From: CAYZHV01 sp964478055
GTDB lineage: Bacteria > Spirochaetota > Spirochaetia > DSM-27196 > Alkalispirochaetaceae
Direction of reading: 5' to 3'
Assembly (NCBI GenBank): GCA_964478055.1
Contig: CAYZHV010000007.1
Coordinates: 1-40,539 of the forward strand
DNA length: 40,539 nt
Under the pieces are notes generated by a model, which saw only the letters and a list, made by a program, of their open reading frames with translations, did no database searches and had not been told where the DNA came from. This document shows, piece by piece, positions 32,995 to 40,539 of this stretch. The position numbers and the translations under genes were made by a program. Position 1 is the first letter of the stretch. Each line of letters opens with the position of its first letter.

Positions 32995-33450
32995 CTACTC
33001 TTCCTCCTGGCTTTCATCCAATTTTGCTTTCTTTATGGTTCCATAGACGAAGGTGCGGTCCCCCGCTTTCGTGCGAATAGTCACGCTTTCTTCATCACTC
33101 GTCGCTATCACGCCGCCGACCCACTCATCGGTGTCTGCAGTGAGCACTTTGACCCCTTTTCCTTCGAAGAGACCGAACTCGTGTCCGCTCTTAATGGAGC
33201 GACTCAGTCCCGGCGAGCTCACCTCCAAATGAATGTCCCGGTTGTCCGACAGCACCTCGAGCCTCGGCATGAGCGCTCGATACACCTCCGCACAGTCATC
33301 CAGGCCTACGCCTTCGGGACTGTACATGGTGAGATGAACATGGAGGGTTCCCTTTCGGTTGGCGCTGCTCAGCTCGACCAGTTGGAACCCGAGCCCTTCC
33401 AAGAGGGGAATCACCTCTTCGCTGTAGGGGTCTTCGTCGGTGTACTTCAT
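32995..33450 (-). CDS. rimP: Ribosome maturation factor RimP
   Basis: RimP assists 30S assembly. The 151-residue protein has the N-terminal fold with 'EVIPLLEGLGFQLVELSSAN' and 'GVGLDDCAEVYRALMPRLEV', the conserved 'DIHLEVSSPGLSRSIKSGHE' and the C-terminal Sm-like barrel from 'GKGVKVLT'. ATG 33448-33450 is preceded by GGAG, which directly abuts the T-run of a leader hairpin. It heads the rimP-nusA-infB operon. Confidence 0.95.
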   Translation of the reverse strand: MKYTDEDPYSEEVIPLLEGLGFQLVELSSANRKGTLHVHLTMYSPEGVGLDDCAEVYRALMPRLEVLSDNRDIHLEVSSPGLSRSIKSGHEFGLFEGKGVKVLTADTDEWVGGVIATSDEESVTIRTKAGDRTFVYGTIKKAKLDESQEEE

Positions 33451-33456
33451 TACTCC

Positions 33457-33489
33457 AAAAAAAAGAGAGTCGTGGTTGAACGACTCTCT
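33457..33489 (-). terminator. Leader terminator or attenuator of the rimP-nusA-infB operon
   Basis: On the minus strand AGAGAGTCGT pairs perfectly with ACGACTCTCT around a 6-base loop, followed by eight T residues, then GGAG and the rimP ATG. It lies about 25 bases after the predicted transcription start, so it would stop most transcripts of this promoter unless overcome. It could also end comF transcription from upstream. An alternative pairing of CTTTCG (33511-33506) with CGAGAG (33491-33486) would remove the 5' arm of the stem. Confidence 0.8.
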
Positions 33490-33520
33490 CGGGACGTAAA
33501 CATCTCGAAAGTTTGTCTGA

Positions 33521-33549
33521 ATAATACGCCCAGGACCGATTTATGTCAA
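33521..33549 (-). promoter_or_regulatory. Consensus sigma-70-type promoter of rimP-nusA-infB
   Basis: A perfect TTGACA (33549-33544), 17-base spacer and TATTAT (33526-33521) on the minus strand. The start is predicted near 33514, giving a leader of about 64 bases that contains the terminator-like hairpin. It is the strongest promoter I see in the window. Confidence 0.85.
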
Positions 33550-33593
33550 TGCGCTTGGTAGAATCCGCACCGTCCTAAGGCGCCGTTGGGCGG

Positions 33594-34364
33594 CTAGTCC
33601 CGGGCAATGACGACCGCCCGAACCCGCTCTACCCCGCTCCTCTTTAGCAACGCCGCCGCGGCTTCCAGGGTGGCTCCGGTGGTAACAACGTCGTCCAGGA
33701 GGGTTACCTCCGCCGGCGGAGGAGCATCGACACGAAAGGCGCCGGGGACCAGCCGCAGCTGAGAGGCAACGTTGGAGAGCCTTCCTTCCCGGTCGAGCTC
33801 TTTCTGGGCTCCCCCACGTCGGCGAGAGAGGAGCGCGTTCCGGGGAAGGCCCGTTCGCTGGCTCAAGGCCCGGGTGAGAAGGCGGGACTGGTCGAATCCA
33901 CGTCTTTTTTTCCCGCGGCGGCTCGGCGGAATCGGCACGATGAGGGAGGTTTCACTGCTCAGGATACGGCGACGGAGGATTTCATCGGCGAGGTACCGGG
34001 CGACCCGAGGCTCGCCGGCCTCCTTGAGGGCGTGGATCAGGGAGACCGCCCCCTCCCGGTACGCGTAAAGAGCCCGGAGAGTCTCCAGGCTGCTCTGCCG
34101 ATCCCGACAGACCATACAAAGGTCGATCTCCGAGACCAGGGGCGCCCCGCAGCGGCCGCAGAGATCTCCCTCGATCCGCGGGAGCGCCGCCTCACATCGC
34201 TCGCAGAGCACCGGTACCTCCGACAGGGCAAAAATCGCCCCCTGCAGGGAGCGACCACAGACGAGACATCGCCTCGGAGAGAGCAAATGCTCCCCCAGAG
34301 CCAGAACCGCCGCGGTTAACCCGCTGCCCCCGACCTCGGTAGCACCGAATGTACGCTTTTCCAT
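33594..34364 (-). CDS. comF: ComF-family phosphoribosyltransferase-like protein
   Basis: ComF proteins are needed for DNA uptake in competent bacteria, but are also found in others with unclear roles. The 256-residue protein has a zinc-ribbon-type N-terminus ('CLVCGRS', 'LCERC', 'LCGRCGAP', 'LCMVCRDRQ'), a middle with 'IPPSRRGKKRRGFDQSRLLT' and the PRPP loop 'VTLLDDVVTTGATLEAAAAL', the standard ComF plan. No ribosome site precedes ATG 34362-34364, so the start is unsure. It is divergent from the carotenoid genes across 107 bases. No other competence gene is visible. Confidence 0.9.
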   Translation of the reverse strand: MEKRTFGATEVGGSGLTAAVLALGEHLLSPRRCLVCGRSLQGAIFALSEVPVLCERCEAALPRIEGDLCGRCGAPLVSEIDLCMVCRDRQSSLETLRALYAYREGAVSLIHALKEAGEPRVARYLADEILRRRILSSETSLIVPIPPSRRGKKRRGFDQSRLLTRALSQRTGLPRNALLSRRRGGAQKELDREGRLSNVASQLRLVPGAFRVDAPPPAEVTLLDDVVTTGATLEAAAALLKRSGVERVRAVVIARD

Positions 34365-34428
34365 ACAACTTGAGACCGGCGCCGGGGGGCCGGTGCTTCA
34401 GCCAACCCTGGGGCTTTGGTGCTGCCGA

Positions 34429-34457
34429 TTGACCCCCTCGCGGCGGGTAAGTATGTT
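34429..34457 (+). promoter_or_regulatory. Promoter of the carotenoid gene pair
   Basis: TTGACC (34429-34434), a 17-base spacer and TATGTT (34452-34457) point at crtY. The -10 element ends 14 bases before the ATG and there is no Shine-Dalgarno sequence, so the leader would be about 7 to 8 bases. Confidence 0.55.
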
Positions 34458-34471
34458 TCCCCTACCCGAAT

Positions 34472-35635
34472 ATGCGTGACTACGACTTTATCCTTGCAGG
34501 CGGGGGGATGGCTGGTCTGAGCTTGGCCTTTCATCTGGCTCACAGCCCCCTTCAGGACCGGAGCATCCTCATTATCGATCTCGAGGAAAAGCGGAACAAC
34601 GACCGTACCTGGTGCTTCTGGAGCACCACACCTACGCCGTATCATTCGATCGTTCACAAGCGATGGAGTCATTTCTGGATTTACGGCGATGAGTACGCTG
34701 AGCGAATTCCCCTGGATCCCTATGACTATCGAATGATTAGGGGAGAGGATTTCTACGAGTTCGTGAACAGAAAGCTCCGAGCACTCCCAAACGTCACCTT
34801 CGTAAAGGCGAGGGTCAACGAGTTGAGAGAGGTGGATGGCCGGGTTGAAGTGCACACCTCCGCGGGCCCCTACTCGGGACGCTGGGTCTTTGACAGCCTC
34901 TTCATCCCCCGGGAGTTCCACGTCGACGAGAGTAAGTACCACTTTCTCAAACAGCACTTCGTGGGCTGGTTTATCAAGACCAAACGGCCGATCTTCGACC
35001 CCGACGCCGCGACATGGTTCGATTTTCGGGTACCACAGAAGGGAGAAATGCGGTTTATGTACCTCCTGCCCACCACGGAAACCGAGGCTCTCGCGGAGTT
35101 CACCCTTTTCTCCCACGATCTCCTGAGTAGGGAGGAGTACGAGGAGAACATACGGGAATACCTCGCCAATGTCCTCGGGCTGAGCGAGGAGGAGTACGAG
35201 ATCCTCGAGGACGAAGACGGCATTATCCCGATGACCGATATGCCTTTCAGTCGAAGGGCGGGGAAGCGGATAATGCGCATCGGCACCAAGGGAGGAATGG
35301 TGAAAGCCTCAACAGGCTTTACCTTTCACCGAACGCAACGGGACTGTCGCAATATCGTTATGAGTCTCGTGGAGCACGAGACCCCCTTTCACGGGAAGGA
35401 GACCTCCCGGGCGTACCGTACTATGGACTCAATGCTCCTTCAAATTATGTATCGTTACGGGGAGCTGAGTAAGCCGATCTTCGTTCGCCTTTTCGAAAAG
35501 AACCCGATTGACCGTATTCTGCGCTTTCTTGATGAAGAGGCCACGGGGATGGAGCTCCTGAAGATCATGGCCTCCGTGCAATGGTGGCCCTTTATCCGGG
35601 CGTGGATCAAACTAAAGATACTCAGAAAGGTGTAA
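34472..35635 (+). CDS. crtY: CrtY-type lycopene cyclase
   Basis: This FAD-dependent enzyme forms beta-ionone rings on lycopene or a related acyclic end. Residues 5-22 show the dinucleotide fold 'DFILAGGGMAGLSLAFHLAH'; the family motifs 'NNDRTWCFWS', 'RVPQKGEMRFMYLLP', 'IPMTDMPF' and 'RIGTKGGMVKASTGFTFHR' follow. The 387-residue length is typical of CrtY. It may form one ring or two; the sequence does not say. It lies upstream of a cruF-like gene, separated by 1 base. No other pigment gene (crtE, crtB, crtI) is in the window, so the pathway must be completed elsewhere. Confidence 0.9.
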   Translation: MRDYDFILAGGGMAGLSLAFHLAHSPLQDRSILIIDLEEKRNNDRTWCFWSTTPTPYHSIVHKRWSHFWIYGDEYAERIPLDPYDYRMIRGEDFYEFVNRKLRALPNVTFVKARVNELREVDGRVEVHTSAGPYSGRWVFDSLFIPREFHVDESKYHFLKQHFVGWFIKTKRPIFDPDAATWFDFRVPQKGEMRFMYLLPTTETEALAEFTLFSHDLLSREEYEENIREYLANVLGLSEEEYEILEDEDGIIPMTDMPFSRRAGKRIMRIGTKGGMVKASTGFTFHRTQRDCRNIVMSLVEHETPFHGKETSRAYRTMDSMLLQIMYRYGELSKPIFVRLFEKNPIDRILRFLDEEATGMELLKIMASVQWWPFIRAWIKLKILRKV

Positions 35636-35636
35636 G

Positions 35637-36386
35637 GTGGAGCTACTACTACTCTCTCTCTCCGAAGTTACCGCCGGTGAGGCGGTGGGGTTCGGGATCT
35701 GGTTTCTGGTGATGGTCGCGGTGCCGATTCTGCGCTGGGTTTTTGGAAGCGGAGCAGAGCGGGTCGGTATTTCCCTGGGCGTCCTCGCCCAAGCGGGTCT
35801 GGTAGTCTACGTTCTCTCCTTTCACCTCGACGCCCCCAGGCTGGTACTCACTATCCTGGCGGTACCCCTTTTAGGCTGGCTCGCGGAGTTCATCGGCTCG
35901 AAAACGGGCTTTCCCTTCGGAGATTACAGCTATACCGATGTGCTCCACCCGCAGGTGGGACACGTCCCGGTGGTGATACCCCTCGCCTGGCTTATGATGA
36001 TGCCCCCGGCCTGGACCGTGGCGGAGCTAATCGTGGGCACCGAAAACAGGCTCCTCGCGGCGCTTGTGGCCGGTGCCGCCTTTACGGCCTGGGACTTCTT
36101 TCTGGACCCACAGATGGTGGGGTGGAACTTCTGGCAGTGGCATCGCAAAGGGGGCTATTTCGGCATTCCCTGGATCAATTTTCTCGGCTGGTTTCTCGTT
36201 GGGAGCGCCATTTCCTACCTTCTCGCACCTGCGGGGGCATCGGAGATGCACGTCCTCTACCTCGTTTTTATCGTCACCTGGTTTCTACAAGGGTTTGGGC
36301 AGTTCTTTTTCTGGAAACTCCGGGGGCCGGCGCTTACGGGACTCCTCATTATGGGGCTCTTTGTAGCGGCACCGATGCTCGTCTAG
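35637..36386 (+). CDS. cruF: CruF-like carotenoid 1',2'-hydratase (DUF422 family)
   Basis: This polytopic membrane protein of 249 residues has about seven helices and the family motifs 'SKTGFPFGDYSYTDVLHPQV', 'VPVVIPLAWLMMMPPAW', 'FTAWDFFLDPQMVGWNFW' and 'WINFLGWFLVG'. CruF-type proteins add water across the 1',2' double bond of an open carotenoid end. It begins at GTG 35637, one base after the crtY stop, with AGAAAGG before it. Together with a cyclase it would give a monocyclic hydroxylated carotenoid. The closest named relatives are CruF and the bisanhydrobacterioruberin hydratase; the substrate is inferred from context. Confidence 0.83.
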   Translation: MELLLLSLSEVTAGEAVGFGIWFLVMVAVPILRWVFGSGAERVGISLGVLAQAGLVVYVLSFHLDAPRLVLTILAVPLLGWLAEFIGSKTGFPFGDYSYTDVLHPQVGHVPVVIPLAWLMMMPPAWTVAELIVGTENRLLAALVAGAAFTAWDFFLDPQMVGWNFWQWHRKGGYFGIPWINFLGWFLVGSAISYLLAPAGASEMHVLYLVFIVTWFLQGFGQFFFWKLRGPALTGLLIMGLFVAAPMLV

Positions 36387-36429
36387 TTCCGGGGCTCCCT
36401 GGTCGGCCGGCGGATAACGCCCTCCCGGC

Positions 36430-39105
36430 CTATCCCCGGAGACGTTTTTTCCACTCCGAGAGCAAGTTCAACGCTTCCAACGGCGTGAGACGATTCACGT
36501 CGAGCCCTGAGAGCTCTGCGCGTATCATCTCATCCTCTCCGAAAAGGCTCCCCTGATCCTCCGCTCCCTGGCGCACCCTCCCGGGCCGGCCGGCGGTCCC
36601 CGGGGAACTCCGAGAGGGAAGATCCTCTTCCTCAGCTGACTCGGCCAGCCCCCTAGGAGAAACAAACTCTTCTCCGGAGCGAGCGAGGAGCTCCTGGAGA
36701 ATCGCCTCCGCCCGGTCCACCACCTCTCCGGGAACCCCCGCCAGACGGGCGACGTGTATTCCGTAGGAGTTGTTGGAAGGGCCGTCGACCACCCGCTTGA
36801 GAAAAATAATCTCCCTCCCCTCCTCGGCGACCTTCATGGAGAGGTTGCGCAGGCCCGGATGCTCCATGGCGGTGAGCTCGTGGAAATGGGTAGCAAAGAG
36901 CGTTCGACTGCCCAAGGCTTCGAGGAGATGCTCGCTCACAGCCTGGGCTATGGCGAGACCGTCGTTCGTGCTGGTTCCCCGGCCCACTTCGTCCATGATT
37001 ACCAGGCTTCTCGGGGTGGCCGAGCGGAGGATATTGCTCGTCTCGTTCATCTCGAGCAGAAAGGTGGACTCACCCCGAGCGAGATTGTCACTCGCCCCAA
37101 CCCGACAGAAGAGGCGGTCAACGAGGCCGACCCGGGCGGAATCCGCGGGAACGAAGGATCCCATATGTGTAAGCAGAGCGATCAGGGCGTTTTGCCGGAG
37201 ATAGGTGGACTTTCCTGCCATGTTCGGACCGGTAATGAGGGCAAATCTGGCGGGGACAGTCTCGCTTCCGAGCTCCAGGGAGTTGGCGACAAAGGCTCCC
37301 GCCGGGAGATGGTGCTCCACCACCGGGTGACGACCGTCGGCTACCGTAAGCTCCGGCTCCTCGAGAAGCACCGGACGGCTGTAGCCGTTGGAAGTGGCGG
37401 TCCAGGCGAGAGAGTGAAAGTAGTCTACTTCCGCGAGCTCCGCGGAGACTTGCAGGAGCGTGGCAACCTCGCTAAAGAGCTCCTCCCGGAGGGAAAGAAA
37501 GAGCTCTCGCTCCCGCTCCACGATCCGCTCTTCCAGGCCGTTTAGCTTGCTCTCGAGCTCAGCGAGCTCGTCGGTGGTGTACCGCTCGCTGTTGACCAGA
37601 GACTGGCGCCGGATAAAGTGGTCCGGCACCCGCTCCAGATTCGACTTGGTGACTTCGAAAAAGTGGCCAATTATCTTGTTGTACTTTATCCGGAGATTGG
37701 CGATACCGGTGCGCTCTCGCTCTGCCTGAAGGTACTCGTTGAGGACTCCCTTGCTATTGCTCCTGAGCGACCGAAGCTCGTCGAGCTCCTCGTCGTAGCC
37801 GTTCGCGATCAGATTTCCCTCGGTGAGTAGGATCGAGGGATTCTCCGCGACGGCCTCCTCGATACGGGAGGCAACGCCCTCCACCACCTGCGCTCCCGGA
37901 AAGCCCTCCGCTTCGTACCAGGGGGAGAGGAGCTCCGCAATGCGCTGAGAGCCCCGGAGGGATCGGGCCATGGCGACGAGATCCTTGGCGTGGGCCTTTT
38001 GCAGCCCCAGCCTCGAGGCGAGCCGCTCGAGGTCGTAGAGCTCGTCCAGCTGGTCTCTCAGGGCCCTGAGGTCGGTCTGACGCCTGTAGAGGTACTCCAC
38101 TCGATCGAGACGGCGGGAGATCTCCTCCGGAACCCGGGAGGGAGAGAGGACTCTCCTCCTGAGCAGCCGACTCCCCATGGGGGTTCGGCACTGATTCAGC
38201 ACTTCGAAGAGGGTGAACCGTTCGGAACCGTCCTGCATGTTCCTGACGAGCTCGAGGTTCCGTTGGGTGGACTCGTCCAGGAGAACCTGCTCCTCGTCCC
38301 TGCGACGTTCCACCCCGGCGATGTTGCCCAGGGCCCCTCGGTTGTTCTCTTCCAGATAGGTCAAAAGGGGGCCTACCGAGAGAACCGCCGGATCCTCTTC
38401 ATCCGTACCGAAGCCCTTGAGGTTGGCCACGGAGAGGAGTTTCTTGAGCCGCTCCGCGGAGTCGCTTTGATGGAACTCCCAGTCCGGAAGCCGGTTTATG
38501 AGAAGGCCATCACGCTCCTCGAGGATCTGCTGTAGAGGACGGCTTTCTTCGAGGAGAGACTCCTGCACCAGGATTTCCCGCGGCTGCAACCGCGCAAACT
38601 CTTTGGTAAGAACATCCGAAGCCTCCCGACCGGGAAAGGAGGTGATCGAGAGCTCCCCAGTGGAAATGTCGGCGTAGGCAAGAGAGATCTCACTCTGCTC
38701 TGTGCCGCTCCGCCGGCCGGTTGCCGCTCCCAGGGCGCAGATGTAGTTGTTCGCCGAAGGCTGCAGGTAGTCTTCGTCACTGACAGTGCCCGGGGTTATT
38801 ACCTGTACGACCTCCCGGCTGACGATTCCCTTCGCCGCCTTGGGATCGCTGGTCTGCTCGCAAATTGCGACTTTGCGCCCTGCCCTGATCAGCCGGGCGA
38901 TGTAGCTCTGGGCTGCGTGGTAGGGGATGCCGCACATGGGCATTCCTTGGCGCTGGGTAAGGGTTAGCCCGAGAATACGGGACGCCTCCTGAGCGTCCCG
39001 CTGAAACATCTCATAGAAGTCCCCGAGCCGGAAAAAGAGTATGGCGTCCGCTTGCTCCTGCTTGATGCTCCGGTACTGGCGCATCATGGGAGTCTGGTCG
39101 CTCAT
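36430..39105 (-). CDS. mutS: DNA mismatch repair protein MutS
   Basis: MutS recognises mismatches and small loops and starts repair with MutL. The 891 residues show the mismatch-binding 'FRLGDFYEMF' near residue 30, the connector, the lever/clamp region, and the ATPase with Walker A 'GPNMAGKSTYLRQ' (about 626), Walker B 'SLVIMDEVGRGTSTNDGLAI' and 'TLFATHFHELT'. The C-terminal end is a variable linker and a short helical part ('RLTPLEALNLLSEWKKRLRG'), typical of MutS1. ATG 39103-39105 shares one base with the ompH stop (TAATG). The stop is 43 bases from the convergent cruF stop. mutL is not in the window. Confidence 0.98.
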   Translation of the reverse strand: MSDQTPMMRQYRSIKQEQADAILFFRLGDFYEMFQRDAQEASRILGLTLTQRQGMPMCGIPYHAAQSYIARLIRAGRKVAICEQTSDPKAAKGIVSREVVQVITPGTVSDEDYLQPSANNYICALGAATGRRSGTEQSEISLAYADISTGELSITSFPGREASDVLTKEFARLQPREILVQESLLEESRPLQQILEERDGLLINRLPDWEFHQSDSAERLKKLLSVANLKGFGTDEEDPAVLSVGPLLTYLEENNRGALGNIAGVERRRDEEQVLLDESTQRNLELVRNMQDGSERFTLFEVLNQCRTPMGSRLLRRRVLSPSRVPEEISRRLDRVEYLYRRQTDLRALRDQLDELYDLERLASRLGLQKAHAKDLVAMARSLRGSQRIAELLSPWYEAEGFPGAQVVEGVASRIEEAVAENPSILLTEGNLIANGYDEELDELRSLRSNSKGVLNEYLQAERERTGIANLRIKYNKIIGHFFEVTKSNLERVPDHFIRRQSLVNSERYTTDELAELESKLNGLEERIVERERELFLSLREELFSEVATLLQVSAELAEVDYFHSLAWTATSNGYSRPVLLEEPELTVADGRHPVVEHHLPAGAFVANSLELGSETVPARFALITGPNMAGKSTYLRQNALIALLTHMGSFVPADSARVGLVDRLFCRVGASDNLARGESTFLLEMNETSNILRSATPRSLVIMDEVGRGTSTNDGLAIAQAVSEHLLEALGSRTLFATHFHELTAMEHPGLRNLSMKVAEEGREIIFLKRVVDGPSNNSYGIHVARLAGVPGEVVDRAEAILQELLARSGEEFVSPRGLAESAEEEDLPSRSSPGTAGRPGRVRQGAEDQGSLFGEDEMIRAELSGLDVNRLTPLEALNLLSEWKKRLRG

Positions 39106-39632
39106 TACTGATCAGTTGTCTGCCAGAGCCGCTCCAGGACGAGATCACTGATGTCCACTTCCTGGGACCACCACTGGAGGCCGGAAGTATCGGAACGGAT
39201 GACTACTGTGTATCCTTCGCTCTCGGCGACATGCTGAATTGCCTGCTGGAGCTGATTGAGAAAGTCGTTTGAAAGGAGCCGCTCCTGTTGCAGCTGGAGC
39301 TGCTCCCGGCGCCGCTGACTGAGATCCTCGATAAAACGGGTCATTTCGAGAATTTGTCTGTCCAACTGGGCCACTCTGCTCTCGTTTCCGCGGTTTCGCG
39401 CCTGGAGGCGCTGATCCCGGAGGTCTTCGAGCTCTTCGAGGTGGCCGTTAATCTCCCTCTGGTACTCAGAGCGTAGTCGTTCGAGCTCCCGAACGGCCTG
39501 AGAGTCTCTGTAGAAGGTGTTGTACACCTTGTCGATATTGATAACCGCCACCGTCGTCAGCTGCTCCGCTTGGAGAATCGCTCCAACACCGATAAGCAGC
39601 AGAACCGCCAGTGTTCTACGTATCGCTTTCAT
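39105..39632 (-). CDS. skp: OmpH/Skp family periplasmic chaperone
   Basis: Skp holds unfolded outer-membrane proteins on their way to BamA. The 175-residue product begins with a signal peptide ('RRTLAVLLLIGVGAILQAEQ'), then 'TTVAVINIDKVYNTFYRDSQ' matching the family's first strand, a long coiled coil (about 45-125, 'REINGHLEELEDLRDQRLQA') and the closing strand 'ESEGYTVVIRSDTSG'. AAGGAGC precedes the ATG. It follows bamA by 9 bases, the usual bamA-skp order, and is coupled to mutS. Confidence 0.9.
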   Translation of the reverse strand: MKAIRRTLAVLLLIGVGAILQAEQLTTVAVINIDKVYNTFYRDSQAVRELERLRSEYQREINGHLEELEDLRDQRLQARNRGNESRVAQLDRQILEMTRFIEDLSQRRREQLQLQQERLLSNDFLNQLQQAIQHVAESEGYTVVIRSDTSGLQWWSQEVDISDLVLERLWQTTDQ

Positions 39633-39641
39633 TCTTGCTCC

Positions 39642-40539
39642 TTAGAAGAACTCGGCGCCAATGGAGAAGACGAGCTCAACACCTCGGCCTTCCTGGCCAC
39701 CGCGATTAAAGAGGTTTCCGGTCTGCCAGACGATATTGCCACCCTCTTCCATGCGGAACCGTTTGGCGAGGTAGAGGCGAATCGGAAACTGTGGAATGAC
39801 GAAGCGTATACCACTTCCCAGAGTAAATTTCCAGTCCTCGATTGTACCGGTGCCGATATCGTCCCGGGTCTGCCAGAGCCGGGACCCCTCGAGGAAGGTA
39901 TCCCACCAGATGACCTGCTCCGCCAGGGGCATTCGGAGCTCGAGCCAGTTGTTCCAGAGCGCCTCGCCCCGGTCTCTCGGCCAGCCACGGGCGTTAAACA
40001 TGCCGTCCTGCAGCACCAGATACTGCTCACCGGGCCCGTTGGTCAAATAGTCCCCGTTCGGATAGTAGAAGTGGGGAAAGACCATGTCGTAGCTCGACTC
40101 CGCCCCGAGTACCATCTTCCAGTTCCAGTTATCGAACACGGGAATGTCCCAAAGGGTCAGGAAGCCCTGCGCCTTCGACTCGGAGCGAATGAAGTGTCGG
40201 TCACCGAAGAGAAACCCGCCGTAGAAGACCACACCCTGATCCAGGAGATATCCCCGGGAGGGACTGAAAATGATGTCCCGCTTGTCCAGGGCGAGTCCGA
40301 GGCGCCAGAAGTTTATCACCTTCCAACTATTCAGGTTGTCCCGGGTGGAGGCGTTGAAGGGACGGTAAATCGTGTCGTCGTAGGTTATGTAGTTGAGCCT
40401 GGTACCAAGAGAGGTGCTCGGTCGCAGCCGCCCCAGGCCGGTCTGGAAGGTGTAACCGGTATTTCCGGAGAAACCGAAGTTCCAGCTGTTGTACTCCATG
40501 AGGTAGTCGTCGGGGATTGCCGCCAGGCCGCCCCCGGCG
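39642..40539 (-). CDS. bamA: Outer membrane assembly protein BamA, C-terminal part
   Basis: The frame is open to the right edge, so only the last 298 codons are visible; POTRA domains and the first strands lie outside. What remains is a beta-barrel of the Omp85 family: alternating aromatic strands ('TPGTRLNYITYDD'-like 'SLGTRLNYITYDDTI'), 'DKRDIIFSPSRGYLLDQGVV', the 'NARGWPRDRG' region in place of the usual RGY/F motif, and 'GSGIRFVIPQFPIRLYLAKR' before the closing strand 'ELVFSIGAEFF'. The C-terminal Phe is the normal outer-membrane barrel signature. It heads the bamA-ompH-mutS stretch in this window. Confidence 0.92.
   Translation of the reverse strand, partial: AGGGLAAIPDDYLMEYNSWNFGFSGNTGYTFQTGLGRLRPSTSLGTRLNYITYDDTIYRPFNASTRDNLNSWKVINFWRLGLALDKRDIIFSPSRGYLLDQGVVFYGGFLFGDRHFIRSESKAQGFLTLWDIPVFDNWNWKMVLGAESSYDMVFPHFYYPNGDYLTNGPGEQYLVLQDGMFNARGWPRDRGEALWNNWLELRMPLAEQVIWWDTFLEGSRLWQTRDDIGTGTIEDWKFTLGSGIRFVIPQFPIRLYLAKRFRMEEGGNIVWQTGNLFNRGGQEGRGVELVFSIGAEFF

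Noticed and set aside
34375..34394. GC-rich hairpin ACCGGC...GCCGGT between comF and crtY
   Set aside because: It has no T-run, sits upstream of both genes and may arise from local GC richness. No regulatory role can be supported.
36405..36430. Possible terminator hairpin GGCCGG...CCGGCC between cruF and mutS
   Set aside because: The loop is long, the stem short, there is no T-run in either direction and it overlaps the mutS stop.

Overview
The window is a densely packed, high-GC stretch of bacterial chromosome made almost entirely of housekeeping genes. Several traits point to a free-living, pigmented member of the Spirochaetales: a GreA domain at the end of a 906-residue protein, preceded by a spirochete-type TPR protein; a long Prs variant; LptF/LptG, BamA and Skp/OmpH of a diderm envelope; and a lycopene cyclase next to a CruF-like carotenoid hydratase. 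I infer the lineage from gene content and protein architecture, without any database search. There is no rRNA, tRNA, insertion sequence, prophage or CRISPR array, and no gene-free stretch longer than 300 bases.

Layout. (1) 1-6018, minus: recA-folK-scpA-scpB-rluB-cmk-rpsA, with overlapping or nearly touching genes; rpsA runs off the left edge. (2) 6203-7306, plus: prs with its own strong promoter, convergent and overlapping with (3) 7303-10467, minus: rpe, a CpoB/YbgF-like TPR-coiled-coil protein, a membrane TPR protein and dtd. (4) 10610-14294, plus: a TPR protein and the giant GreA-domain protein, closed by an intrinsic terminator. (5) 14454-15422, plus: a REC-GAF response regulator, convergent with (6) 15437-23977, minus: dut-lptF-lptG-tgt-murJ-HEAT-repeat protein-histidine kinase. 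(7) 24016-33450, minus: rimP-nusA-infB-rbfA-truB-ribF-rpsO-pnp, bounded by a strong promoter plus leader hairpin and by a terminator after pnp. (8) 33594-34364, minus: comF. (9) 34472-36386, plus: crtY-like cyclase and cruF-like hydratase. (10) 36430-40539, minus: bamA (partial)-ompH/skp-mutS.

How they fit together. The long minus operons group translation and transcription machinery (S1, S15, IF2, NusA, RimP, RbfA, TruB, RluB, PNPase), chromosome and genome maintenance (RecA, MutS, ScpAB, Dut) and envelope assembly (LptFG, MurJ, BamA, Skp). The plus-strand units add PRPP supply, transcript cleavage, signalling and pigment.

The more unusual points are: an intrinsic-terminator-like hairpin between a consensus promoter and the Shine-Dalgarno sequence of rimP-nusA-infB; a tRNA-guanine transglycosylase lacking all three zinc cysteines; a RibF whose riboflavin-kinase motif appears deleted; a probable CTG start for folK; operon-head genes (prs, rpe, dut, crtY) whose promoters sit so close that the mRNAs would be leaderless or nearly so; and Arg/Gly-rich tails recurring on RluB, IF2 and PNPase.
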